Source: Trichosporon coremiiforme (Eukaryota > Basidiomycota > Tremellomycetes > Trichosporonales > Trichosporonaceae). Taken from it: a stretch of 64,000 nt of DNA. The stretch is from assembly GCA_039545355.1 (NCBI GenBank), contig BCJJ01000016.1, positions 868,001 through 932,000 on the forward strand. The letters are read 5' to 3'. The notes under the pieces were generated by a model, which saw only the letters and a list, made by a program, of their open reading frames with translations, was not told where the DNA came from and made no database searches. A program made the translations under genes and the position numbers. Shown piece after piece: positions 55,463 to 64,000 of this stretch; within the stretch, counting starts at the first letter, position 1; every line of letters begins with the position of its first letter.

Positions 55463-56233
55463 CTTGATCTTTTGGTGAGCGGTGAGCGTGGAGGGGGTGG
55501 TGGTGAGAAGAGGACAGCCCGGAAAGCTACAGCACCCCATAAATACCAGGCAAGCGTCACTCGCATTCGGCTGTCCCTAGGTGTTAGCCGAGCCGGAGGG
55601 TCACGTGATCCAGTAGTTCCGTGCCGTGCGCGCAGGTTGAGCCCGGACGTCCGCCAATCTGAGCGCTATCAGTCGCTTCGGTTGCTGGGAGGTTCGGAGA
55701 CCCTGGTGCAGTGCCCCGCGTCTGGCACACCTGGCCCGGCTGGGCACCGCCTGTATCTCGCCAATCATGCACCCTTCGGTATTTAACCTCGCCTCGTCGG
55801 CCACTCCAGGACCCGGTGCGATGCCTCTTCCAACACCGTGTTTTCACGCTTGCTCGATGACGTACCGACATAGAAGACTATCGCGCACGCAACGTTGTCT
55901 CTGCAACTTACGCCGTTTCAACCGGTTTGCTCTTGTCTCGCCCTTCGGCCGTTGCTGCGATCGCATACCGCCGGCGACGCTTGACGTAACCGCTTCCGAC
56001 TCCTAGTCACTAACGCCGCATCCGCACCGGCGCCTGACGGATACGGCAGCCAGCCAACTTGACAGGTCGTATCATTGCTTTGCATTGCATTACTGAGTAA
56101 TTGATTTCTATTGCGTACATCGATCTCGCGGGTCGGCGAAGTATCGAAGTATGCTGAGATGCTGCAGCGCTGGACGTGCATTCTCGGCTGGGCTTGGCGA
56201 AGAGCTCTGAGCGATCCGTGGCGCTAGTAAGGA
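55463..56233. other. Intergenic region upstream of enoyl-CoA hydratase gene
   Basis: This 770-nt gap should include the hydratase promoter and the 3' flank of the ERMP1-like gene. No protein-like ORF or repeat is seen. Confidence 0.4.
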
Positions 56234-59200
56234 TTACACCTCGATGACACCGCAGACGACGCCGTTCATGCAAATGTCGAGCGAGCCGTCGTACTTCTTT
56301 TTCGACCACTTGTCCATGTCGGTCAGCCACTTGGACGCGGGCATGTTGGGTCCGCGCTTTGAGGCGGTGCCGGGCACCATCTGGTTCAGGTCTGGCGTCA
56401 GCTCGTTCTCTAAGATGGCAGCTCTCGTTTCATGCTACGCAATCCGCTGCCACGGTTCGCTCGCTACTCACCAATCGCGCTCCAGTGGAGCTGAATCTTC
56501 TCCTCGTCGGGGATGCGGACGACCAGCTCGAGCTCGATCGTGTGCTCGTCGACGCTAGTCGCAGCCTTGATGTGGTGCCTCTGACGTCCGTGGGGCGGGG
56601 CAAAGTCGTAGCTCCAGTCGATGAGGTCAGCCTCGAACGCGAGCGCGGGCCAGACGAGACCCTCGTGGTCCATCTTGATGCGGATGTGGAGGTTTCCGTC
56701 AGGCGTGCGCTCACGCTCCGACGTGTGGTGAAGCTTCGGCCAGTCAAAGCCGACGTAGGGAAGAGGGAACTTGTAAGTATCCAGGAAGGACGAAACGGGG
56801 TACAGCGTGTCCCAGTCCGAGTTGTAGTCGTCCACATTGGTATGCTCGAGCTTAGTCTGTCCACCGTAGCGCTTGTGGAACTCCTCGATGACTTCGGCGT
56901 TGCCGCGCATGTCCATGAAGGCAAAGTGGGCGGTGTGGTCGTCCGCAGTGTGGTTGTACGTGTACTGCACGCCCATACGCTTAGGGTGCTGCGCATCGTA
57001 AGCCTTCCAGGTCGGAAGCGAGAAGTACGTGCCGATGCTGACGACGGTGAGCAACAGCACCATCAGCACCTTGAACTGGCCGAAGCGGGTCAGGCGCGCG
57101 TACAGCGGCGAGGCGAGCGGGAAGAACAGGAGACCGCAGCCGGAAGCAATGGTGGCAACGAGGAACTCGGTCGGCGCCTCCTTGCCCATGCGGCCCGCCA
57201 GGGGGATGAAGATGTCGAGAGTCGTCGTGAACGCCTCCATGCCGAGGATGACGAGGAGCGATAAGGGCACAATGTACGCGATTGCGAACGAGGTGCGAAC
57301 GCTGCGGCCGCCAGCGTACTTGTACGCCTCGGTCGCCGCGGCGCCGATGAAAAGAATACAAGCCAAGCCCGCGAACAGGTAGGCCGAGCGAATGCGCAGC
57401 GCTTGCAGAATGAGCATGTAGGCCGTGAGAGCGAGAAGCTGAGCGTAGTAGTGCGCGGTCTGGAGGTAGTCCGCCTCCTCAGGGGGAACGAAGGTGTCCA
57501 GGCCGAACTGCGTGAAGCAGTAGCCCCACAGGCCGGCGGGGAAGTAGAGCGCAACAGCGAGACCCTCGTGAGAGAACCACGCGGAACGGTTGCCGCTCGC
57601 CTGCATAGCGGCGGCGGCGACGTTGGTCGTGATGAACCCATGAAGGAGCGCCAGCGGTGCGGCCAGAAGGGAAAGACCGAAAGCTTGAAGCCTATCGCGG
57701 CGGATGCACGCAGCGGCGAGCGTAACGACGGCAGTGGCGATGGCGACGTACGCAAAGTCGGCGCTCTTCATCGTCCAAGAGAAGAAGAGGCGGTCGTAAA
57801 GCGACATATACACGACGTCGGGCGGTGAGAACGGCTTGTCATTGTGCAGGGGCGAGGCGGGCGAGAGCAGGTGGTCGACGATGGCCATAACGTTGCTCGA
57901 GAAGTGCTGGCCCGAGCCGCGCTCAATGTTGGCCGTGATGTCCTTGCGCGTGTGGTAGTAGTACGAGTGTCCGACAATGGCCATGTCCAGGCCAGAAACG
58001 CCGAGGTACTCCTCGAACTGACCGAAGTCGGTGTCCGACAGGATGATGCCCGAAGAGAAGACATCCGCGGCGATGACAGTACCACGCGGGTACGGCGAGT
58101 ACGAGAACGCCTCGATCATCTCCTTGCTCGTCGCCTGGAAGAGCAGCGCGCCACCGGTAGTGCCGGCTGCCTCCAGGTTGATCATGGCACGAACCCTGCA
58201 GGTCAGCGGGGGCATAGACTTGACGTAGGTGGACTCACTCAGGCGCCGTCTCCTGCTGGGTGGAGTACAGGTGGGAGCCGTCCTGAAGAGTCTCCTCCGC
58301 GCCATTCCAGACTGTGGCGTCAGTTCCCACGTCCCCACACGAGTACAGCGTCACACGCACGGAAGATGATCGTGTTGTCAAACGGCTGGTTGCGGTCGAC
58401 GAGCACACGGGCAAGGTCAAGCATAACGCCGACTCCGATTCCATCGCTGCGGGGGGTCAGTCACCATGTCTATTCCGAGGCGGAGGCTGTGAGTGCCACC
58501 TGCTCAAACTCACTCAGCAGCCCCGGGAGATGGAAGGGTCGAGTCAATGTGCGCGTTGAGAAGAACGGCGTCCTGCTTGCCCTCGGGCTTGCCCGATGGA
58601 GGCTCCTTCGCGGAAATTTTAAGAACGATGTTCGCAATACCAGCATACAGCTTCAGGACGTCGTGGGACATGATCGAGAATCTGGCGTGTGTCAGTTACT
58701 CTGCACAGGAACGTTAGTGTTTCCCGATTAAGGTTTTGGCGATGGTACGTCGCGGTTCATAACGACCACATCACTCTTCTGGTACGAGGACGGACATGGA
58801 TTGCTGCTGTGATGGTCCTCGGTCTATTGTGCGATGACGCAACGCGACGCATCGCGTCACCGCGGAGAGGTATTCTGTACTCACGAGTGGTAGCCGGAAC
58901 CCTTCTGGACCCAGACCTCACAATCGAGGACGCCATTCTTGACACAGCGATCCGCAATCTCGCGCACCTGCTCCTCGACGTACAGCTCGCCGGCGACAGC
59001 TTCGTACGTGCCAACGGTGCGGTAACCACAGTTCTCGAGGGCCTGTACATGGCGCATGACAATCTCCTCAGAGGGCTGGGCGACACCATTGGAATCACTG
59101 CTGTCAGCTCAGGTTAGCGACGCTGTAGCTTACACTGGGGGAAGGGGCTCAGGAAGAGAGTAGTGGAAGACGGAGCAGAGGTAAGGAAGGACGGTGACGA

Positions 59201-59303
59201 TCGGGAGGAGCCATAGCCAAGGAGTGGAGACGCGCTTGAGGTACGCCTGCGCCGGGGTGGCAGATGCCGGCTCTGCCTTTGCAGGGCGGCTCTTGGGAGG
59301 CAT
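56234..59303 (-). CDS. ERMP1-like M28 metallopeptidase, multi-TM ER/vacuolar membrane enzyme
   Basis: The start MPPKSRPAKAEPASATPAQA precedes TM1 (TPWLWLLPIVTVLPYLCSVF). The M28 catalytic domain follows: LLNAHIDSTLPSPGA supplies the His and Asp zinc ligands, WNGAEETLQDGSHLY the general base and zinc Glu, INLEAAGTTGGALLFQA a further acidic residue, and LSDTDFGQFEEYLGVSGLDM with YYYHTRKD the last His. Eight or so TM segments follow (from WTMKSADFAYVAIATAVVTL on), then a large lumenal beta domain ending in DICMNGVVCGVIEV. This is the layout of Fxna/ERMP1 and of fungal vacuolar M28 proteases. Several introns interrupt the 5' half; I placed them by frame only roughly. Length is about 900 residues. 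Confidence 0.87.
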
Positions 59304-59675
59304 GAGGGGTGGTCCGTGTCAGTCGAACACGGGATGAGGGAGGTGGGAGAAGCGATGGAGAACAGTCGAAGGCGAACGGTGATGACGAGGGTCGCCTCGA
59401 GTGGAGACTGGGTGGTGTCTCCGCATCCGCAGACCAAAGTCGGGCGCCGCCAAAGCGTAGCTCACCCAGCTGTCATCCATCCAGGCACGTCGTTCCTAAA
59501 TTGAACATTCATCCCTCCACTCTGTCCTTCCTCCACCTGAAATTTCTGATTTCGGGTCCGTGCTTATCCTCTTGTATTCACCGTCTGTCACACTGCCTAG
59601 CTACCACACCGTCCTTGAGTCGGCGATCGACAACCCGCAACGATACCACTCCCAAAAGTACCCGCCCCAAAGTAC
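59304..59675. promoter_or_regulatory. Divergent promoter region, ERMP1-like gene / PUS3
   Basis: The starts are 372 nt apart on opposite strands. The part next to PUS3 (59480-59640) is CT-rich, as expected of a fungal core promoter. Confidence 0.5.
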
Positions 59676-61268
59676 ATGCTCATCAGCCCGTACCCGAAAC
59701 GTGTGCTGCCCAAGATCATGAACCGCTACGTCGATATGACGAGGGACGAGCTCGTCGCTCGTCTCGCCGCCCTCGAGTCCAGCCCTAAGAAGGTCCCCGG
59801 CCCAGACGAATACCACACCCAGCCGACACCGAAGCCCGCCACTCCTCCCGCTCCCACAGTTGCCCCTGTCACCTCCACGACCGCCGCCGCTACCGAGAAG
59901 CCGAAGTTCGTCAAGAAGAAGAAAGAGCCGGTGCAATTCCAGTGGGGTGCTCAGTCGACGCGGCACATTGCGCTCCTCGTGTCGTACCTTGGCTGGCCGT
60001 ACTCTGGACTCGCGATTCAGCCGACGTCGCACTACCCGACTGTCGAGGGTGAGCTGCTGAAGGCGCTCGAGAAGACTTACCTCGTCGGTCCGGGTGGCTG
60101 GGAAGGAGCCGAGTTCTCTCGTTGTGGACGAACAGACCGTGGAGTCTCGGGTGCCGGACAGGTGCTCAACCTCTGGGTCCGTAGCACGAGGAAGGAGGGT
60201 GACGGCGGATACCCGCTGAATGGCACGTGGAGGCCGCCGAGCGAAGAGCGCGTACCGCGGCAGAGCAAGGCCGTCGAGGGCATGGGCGAGGGCGCCGAGG
60301 GCGAGGCGACCGACGCCCTCGCCGAGAAGCAGGAGAAGAAGAAGGTCAAGGCGCCGCCGCAAATGGACCTGGGTTACCCGCGCTTGCTCAACTCTGTTCT
60401 CCCTGACGACATCCGTGTACTCGCCTGGTCTCCTGCGCCGACCGATTTTGACGCCCGCTTCTCCTGCGACTTCCGGCACTACAAGTACGCCTTCCACATT
60501 GTCCCCTCGCCCGGCGCCGAGCCCCTCGACCTGAACCTCATGACGGAGGCGGCCAAGCTTCTTCTCGGCGAGCACGACTTCCGCAACTTCTGCAAGGTCG
60601 ACGGCTCGAAGCAGATCGAGTCGCACAAGCGCACCGTCCTCGAGGCGTACTTCGTCAAGGAGTCAGAGAGCGTCTACATCTTCAACCTGGTCGGCAACGC
60701 CTTCCTCTGGCACCAGGTGCGGCACATCATGGCCGTGCTCTTCCTCGTTGGTTCCCGCCTCGAGCCGCCGAGCGTTGTCACGGACCTCATGGACGTGGAG
60801 CGCTTTCCGGGCAAGCTCAAGTACAAGATGGCCGACCCGATTCCGCTGCGTCTGCACGAGTGCGGCTTCCTCCCCGAAGCCGGCCTGGACTGGCGATACG
60901 GCCCGTACGACGGTCCCTGGCAGTCCCTCCCCGAGGGAGAGGAGAAGGAGGCCGTACGCCACCTCGCCGAGCACGGACAGCAGACGCTGGAGCGCACGCT
61001 CGAGGCGCAGCGCCAGCAGGCCGAGATCAAGGCGTGGCAGATTGCCGGCGCGCAGCAGCGCCTGACCGAGATCCTCCAGCCGGAATCGACCAAGCCCGAG
61101 TCGCATACCGTGTACCCCCTCGGAGGTGGCATGGCCGAGTGGGTGCGCAAGTACACGCCCATGGTCGAGCGCGAGATGGGCGACACGCCCGATATGATCA
61201 ACCAGCGCTGGCGCGAGAACAAGGGTGCCCGCCGTGCTGCACGCAAGGACGCCGAGGACGACGAGTAG
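59676..61268 (+). CDS. PUS3: tRNA pseudouridine38/39 synthase
   Basis: This intronless gene encodes 530 residues. A predicted helical start (MNRYVDMTRDELVARLAALE) and a Pro/Thr-rich linker lead to the TruA-type catalytic domain: HIALLVSYLGWPYSGLAIQP, the catalytic Asp in FSRCGRTDRGVSGAGQVLNL, then DDIRVLAWSPAPTDFDARFS, GEHDFRNFCKVDG and NAFLWHQVRHIMAVLFLVG. An insert of about 50 charged residues (KAVEGMGEGAEGEATDALAE) sits between the two halves. A fungal-type C-terminal extension after LHECGFL is helical and charged. The family is Deg1/Pus3, which modifies positions 38 and 39 of the anticodon stem. The first ATG is used; M15 is an alternative. Confidence 0.93.
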   Translation: MLISPYPKRVLPKIMNRYVDMTRDELVARLAALESSPKKVPGPDEYHTQPTPKPATPPAPTVAPVTSTTAAATEKPKFVKKKKEPVQFQWGAQSTRHIALLVSYLGWPYSGLAIQPTSHYPTVEGELLKALEKTYLVGPGGWEGAEFSRCGRTDRGVSGAGQVLNLWVRSTRKEGDGGYPLNGTWRPPSEERVPRQSKAVEGMGEGAEGEATDALAEKQEKKKVKAPPQMDLGYPRLLNSVLPDDIRVLAWSPAPTDFDARFSCDFRHYKYAFHIVPSPGAEPLDLNLMTEAAKLLLGEHDFRNFCKVDGSKQIESHKRTVLEAYFVKESESVYIFNLVGNAFLWHQVRHIMAVLFLVGSRLEPPSVVTDLMDVERFPGKLKYKMADPIPLRLHECGFLPEAGLDWRYGPYDGPWQSLPEGEEKEAVRHLAEHGQQTLERTLEAQRQQAEIKAWQIAGAQQRLTEILQPESTKPESHTVYPLGGGMAEWVRKYTPMVEREMGDTPDMINQRWRENKGARRAARKDAEDDE

Positions 61269-61357
61269 AAATGTAGAGATGTTTTGGGATACAGTACTGG
61301 TACAATGCATGTAGATTTATCGCTCTAAACTCTCGCTGCACTACTGCTCAACTGGAA

Positions 61358-62310
61358 TTATCGGCCGCCGCCCATCATGCGCCCACGGTCCGGGTGCATA
61401 CCGCCGGGAGGAGGGTAGCCACCGCCGCCTCCGCGGGGAGGGAAGGGCGGCATGCCACCACCACCGCCTTGCGGGGGGAAGGGAGGAGGGCCGCCGTAGC
61501 TGTCACCACCGTGGCCACCGCCGCCACGACCGCCGTACGAGTCACCTCCGCGGTCTCCTCCACGGCCACCGTAGCCGCCTCCACGAGGTCCGTCACGGTC
61601 ACGGCCATCGCGGCCACCACGTCCGTCGCGGTCGTCGCGGTCGTAGCGACCTCCACCGTGGCCGCCGCGACGGTCATCGTGTCCGCCGTGTCCTCCGTGT
61701 CCGCCACGGCGGTCGTCAGGTCCTCCGTAGCCACCTCCTCCCGGTCCCGGGGGAGGGCCGCCAGGTCCACCGGGCGCGTTGTTAGGAGGGAAGGGCGGGC
61801 GGGGAGGGAACGATTGCGGCGCGCCTCCGCCTTGGAAGGGCGGGTATCCTGGTGATCAGCTAAATCGATCTCGCTGAGGCTGGCGGACGATGTACATACC
61901 TCCCGGCGCCGTGGCCATCGGGTTCATGAATCCTGCACCGAGACGCATGCTCGGCGCGGCAAACATCTGGCTGCGTCCTCCGCCCTGGTGGTTGTTCACG
62001 ATCGCGTCGATCGTATTCTGCGCCCGGTCGCTCGTCAAGTTGAGGAAGTAGTCGCGCACGTTGACAATATGGTTACGACCGTCGTTGTGCGCCTTGCGCG
62101 CGTTCATCGAGTCGTGCGTCCTGGGATTAGCTGAACTCCACGGGGGCCACAGCTCGGAGGAAGCGAATGTCGGATGGAAGGCATTTCAAAAGCCAGACGC
62201 TCTTCACTGCCGCATCGAGTGCACAAGGCAAACTCACAAATAACTGGCGTCAGTTCGGATACATTTCGTTTAACTTACATGTCGCAGTAGTCGCAGTAAT
62301 ACTTGCCCAT
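61358..62310 (-). CDS. YHC1: U1 snRNP protein C with a 6-nt microexon
   Basis: Exon 1 (62279-62310) encodes [10 protein letters not shown] plus two bases. A 35-nt intron, a 6-nt exon (62238-62243), a 117-nt intron and exon 3 (61900-62120) restore [20 protein letters not shown], which matches the U1C C2H2 finger (human CDTYLTHDS). The fourth exon (61358-61848) is a Gly/Pro/Arg/Asp-rich tail with [13 protein letters not shown] repeats ending MMGGGR. Total is 249 residues. U1C stabilises pairing of U1 snRNA with the 5' splice site. Skipping the microexon keeps the frame but deletes two residues (CDMTHDS). The gene converges with PUS3, about 90 bp away. Confidence 0.92.
62238..62243 (-). other. 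YHC1: 6-nt microexon (TTATTT) of U1C
   Basis: The minus strand reads a CTGACGCCAG acceptor directly before TTATTT and a GTGAGT donor directly after it. Including it converts Met-Thr into Ile-Tyr-Leu-Thr and recovers the highly conserved YL of the zinc finger. Confidence 0.85.
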
Positions 62311-62655
62311 TTTGTTTGTGGTGTGGATGATGCGACTCACGAAGTTGTTCGCGATGATCGAAGAGTCGCTCACCGTTGGATTCGAATGTGAATTTGATTC
62401 CGCTCGCCCGGATCTGTGGTGAGGTCGAGATTTCAGTGGTTTCTGGAACTGCTTGTCTTCCTTCAAGTCGTACATCGGTGACGCCGCTTGCATGCATGCT
62501 CAAATCGATACGCCAGTTAGCTAGCCCCATCAACCAAGATGGCCTCTTGCCCCGAGCTGAAGCATCGAGAGCACCAGAGGTAGCGGCGATGGGGTAATCG
62601 ATGTGGAATCTCGCGATACATCTGGCAACAATACAATAGTACCTATCATCTTCGA
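62311..62655. promoter_or_regulatory. U1C promoter region
   Basis: This gap of 345 nt separates the U1C start from the stop of the next upstream gene on the same strand. No ORF of interest. Confidence 0.45.
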
Positions 62656-63452
62656 TCAGTCAAACTGCACTTTCAACGTCACCGGCTGCCCCTGCTCCAT
62701 CGATCCCTTGAACGTCCCTCCTCCTCTAATGCCCTCAAGCTCTCCCGTCGCCGTCTCGGGGTAGAACTTCCAGTTCTGAACCAGCTGGTCGTTCCCCGAG
62801 TTGCCCCAGAGCGCGATCGAGACCGAACCTCGCCGCCCGGCAATCGTTCCGCTGAACAGCGCCTGGCCCACTGTCTGTCAGTAAACGGCAACGCCAGTAA
62901 AGCTCCTTTTCTTTCTCCCAACCGCTAGCAAAGGGTGATGGCAGCGACCGCCCTCGTCTATCGTGAGGCAATTGGGATGACAGGGACTCACTCCAAGTGC
63001 TCTTTTTCCCGTCCTCGTACCAATGAGTCCTGTCCGTCAGCTTTCAAGCTTTCCAGACTCTCGGCACTCTAGCTCACATGGTATAACTGTGCTGTGCCCA
63101 GCCGACCATGTCACCCTTGTAAACGCCTTCGTGCCGACATCTCGTCTCCCGCACCCTTTTCTCTGGCGGATCGAAGATAATAGCCCAGCCCTCCATCCCG
63201 TCGTCGTCCGTGTCCCGGGGCTCCGCTTTGCGTCCAATCGACTTCTCTTTCCAGTTTATGCAAGCGTCGACCGTGAATGTAACTGAGGTCAGCTGAGAAA
63301 TCGGAACACAACAGTTGGCGAGAGAGGGAGGGAGGACGGCGGGGCTCCAACCCTGACGATTAAGGTCAGTCCTTGGAAGAGAACTCACTGTCCTGCGCTT
63401 TCGAAGAGTCGAGTCCCTCGCTTGGGTCCATGGTGGTCGTCTGTGTGTCCAT
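62656..63452 (-). CDS. DUF3224-like small protein
   Basis: Four exons (63389-63452, 63078-63282, 62992-63029, 62656-62870) join in frame to 173 residues. The first exon is MDTQTTTMDPSEGLDSSKAQ. The barrel follows as ITFTVDACINWKEKS, YKGDMVGWAQHSYTMTHWYE, GQALFSGTIAGRRGSVSIAL and NWKFYPETATGELEGIRGGG, ending VTLKVQFD. The layout and the P-E-T-(A/G)-T-G-(E/Q)-L-E-G-(I/L) block match the gene at 684-1399, although overall identity looks modest. One exon is only 38 nt. No signal peptide is seen. Function is unknown; the family fold suggests a small barrel with a ligand pocket. Confidence 0.82.
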
Positions 63453-63968
63453 GGTGCTCTGTGTGACGATCGAGAAGAGGGAAGAGTGCGAGTTACACAA
63501 CAGGCGGCAAAGCTTATATGTGATCGTCATTTAGATCTCTCTGGACGGAGCAAGTGCGCGTGCCTCACGGAGCCGAATGGGTGAGTCACCTGCTCACGTC
63601 CCGACCTGCGCAGCAAACAACATTCCTCTCCAACCACCTCTCCGGTGCTTCAGTCACTTTCCCTGTGCTCACCGGTGCTCTCAACTCGTCAGTCTTCGTA
63701 CCCAATGCCCGAGAATGCACAAGACAAAGTAAGTTGTCATAACTACAAACTCAGAATCTGTGGAAGACCCCTTCTCGGATTGGTTCTTGTGGACTCAAGC
63801 CATAGAATTACCTCGATCCGGGTCCCCGTCCAGCCCTTCCAATGACTATGGTTACAACGCTACAAGTTGCCCTCCTCTCAGGGCGCAGCACAGGGTTACA
63901 CACGAACGATCGGGTGCTGAACGTCACGTTCGTGGGCGCTGTCAGGTAGGACAAGCGCGGACTCACAC
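63453..63968. other. Spacer between two DUF3224-like genes
   Basis: About 500 nt that should include the promoter of the gene at 62656-63452. No coding sequence or repeat is recognised. Confidence 0.45.
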
Positions 63969-64000
63969 TCAGTCGAACTGGACCTTGATCTTGCCGGGCT
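63969..64000 (-). CDS. DUF3224-like protein, last codons only (cut by window edge)
   Basis: The minus strand reads PGKIKVQFD followed by TGA. This matches the C-terminus VTLKVQFD of the neighbouring paralogue, so a fourth copy most likely begins beyond the right edge. The evidence is only ten codons plus position and strand. Confidence 0.5.
   Translation of the reverse strand, partial: PGKIKVQFD

Noticed and set aside
59601..60626. 341-codon minus-strand ORF opposite PUS3
   Set aside because: Antisense shadow of the TruA-type coding sequence; no recognisable domain.
61375..61855. Plus- and minus-strand ORFs of 131-153 codons in the U1C tail
   Set aside because: They are out-of-frame readings of the Gly/Pro/Arg-rich last exon of U1C.

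Overview
This window comes from the nuclear genome of a GC-rich basidiomycete fungus. Genes are dense and on both strands, introns are numerous and very short (about 33-50 nt), and most introns end in CTGAC or CTAAC only a few bases before the AG. The gene set is eukaryotic: SYO1, NSE1, PUS3, U1C, ERMP1, signal peptide peptidase. These traits fit a Tremellomycetes yeast, perhaps Trichosporonales; that placement is inference.

Layout. 1-4 kb, minus strand: two DUF3224-like genes (the first cut by the window edge), a YjaB-like GNAT acetyltransferase and an MBL-fold protein. 4-7 kb: a six-TM hybrid histidine kinase. 7.9-10.6 kb, plus strand: an NTF2/SnoaL-like protein and a DHA1-type MFS transporter. 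10.6-14.1 kb has no recognisable gene and ends in a CT-rich leader with a 22-nt C run, upstream of a secreted double-psi beta-barrel protein. 15.2-17 kb holds a cluster of unrelated short tandem repeats. 17-24.3 kb: a PAQR receptor, then SYO1 convergent with signal peptide peptidase. 25.9-26.9 kb: an unknown 301-aa protein. 26.9-32.4 kb is gene-poor. 32.4-35.1 kb: NSE1 divergent from a SRP40-like protein. 35.3-43.1 kb: an intracellular GH3/PA14 glycosidase and a 1344-aa disordered repeat protein with a C-terminal membrane segment. 43.6-49.8 kb: dihydrodiol/xylose dehydrogenase, a UBXN1-like UBA/UBX protein divergent from a PTRHD1-like protein, and a 763-aa disordered protein. 49.8-54.3 kb is gene-poor and holds a decayed repeat array. 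54.4-61.3 kb: mitochondrial enoyl-CoA hydratase, ERMP1-type M28 peptidase, and PUS3. 61.4-64 kb: U1C, then two more DUF3224-like genes.

Most genes are unrelated housekeeping units. Several share short divergent promoters (NSE1/SRP40-like, UBXN1-like/PTRHD1-like, ERMP1/PUS3) or converge within 50-250 bp. No operon or biosynthetic cluster is evident. The most striking items are a 6-nt microexon in the U1C zinc finger, the two DUF3224-like gene pairs at opposite ends of the window, the intron architecture, and the two repeat-rich gaps. Exon boundaries were worked out by hand from frame continuity and splice signals; where given, the exon sums close in frame.
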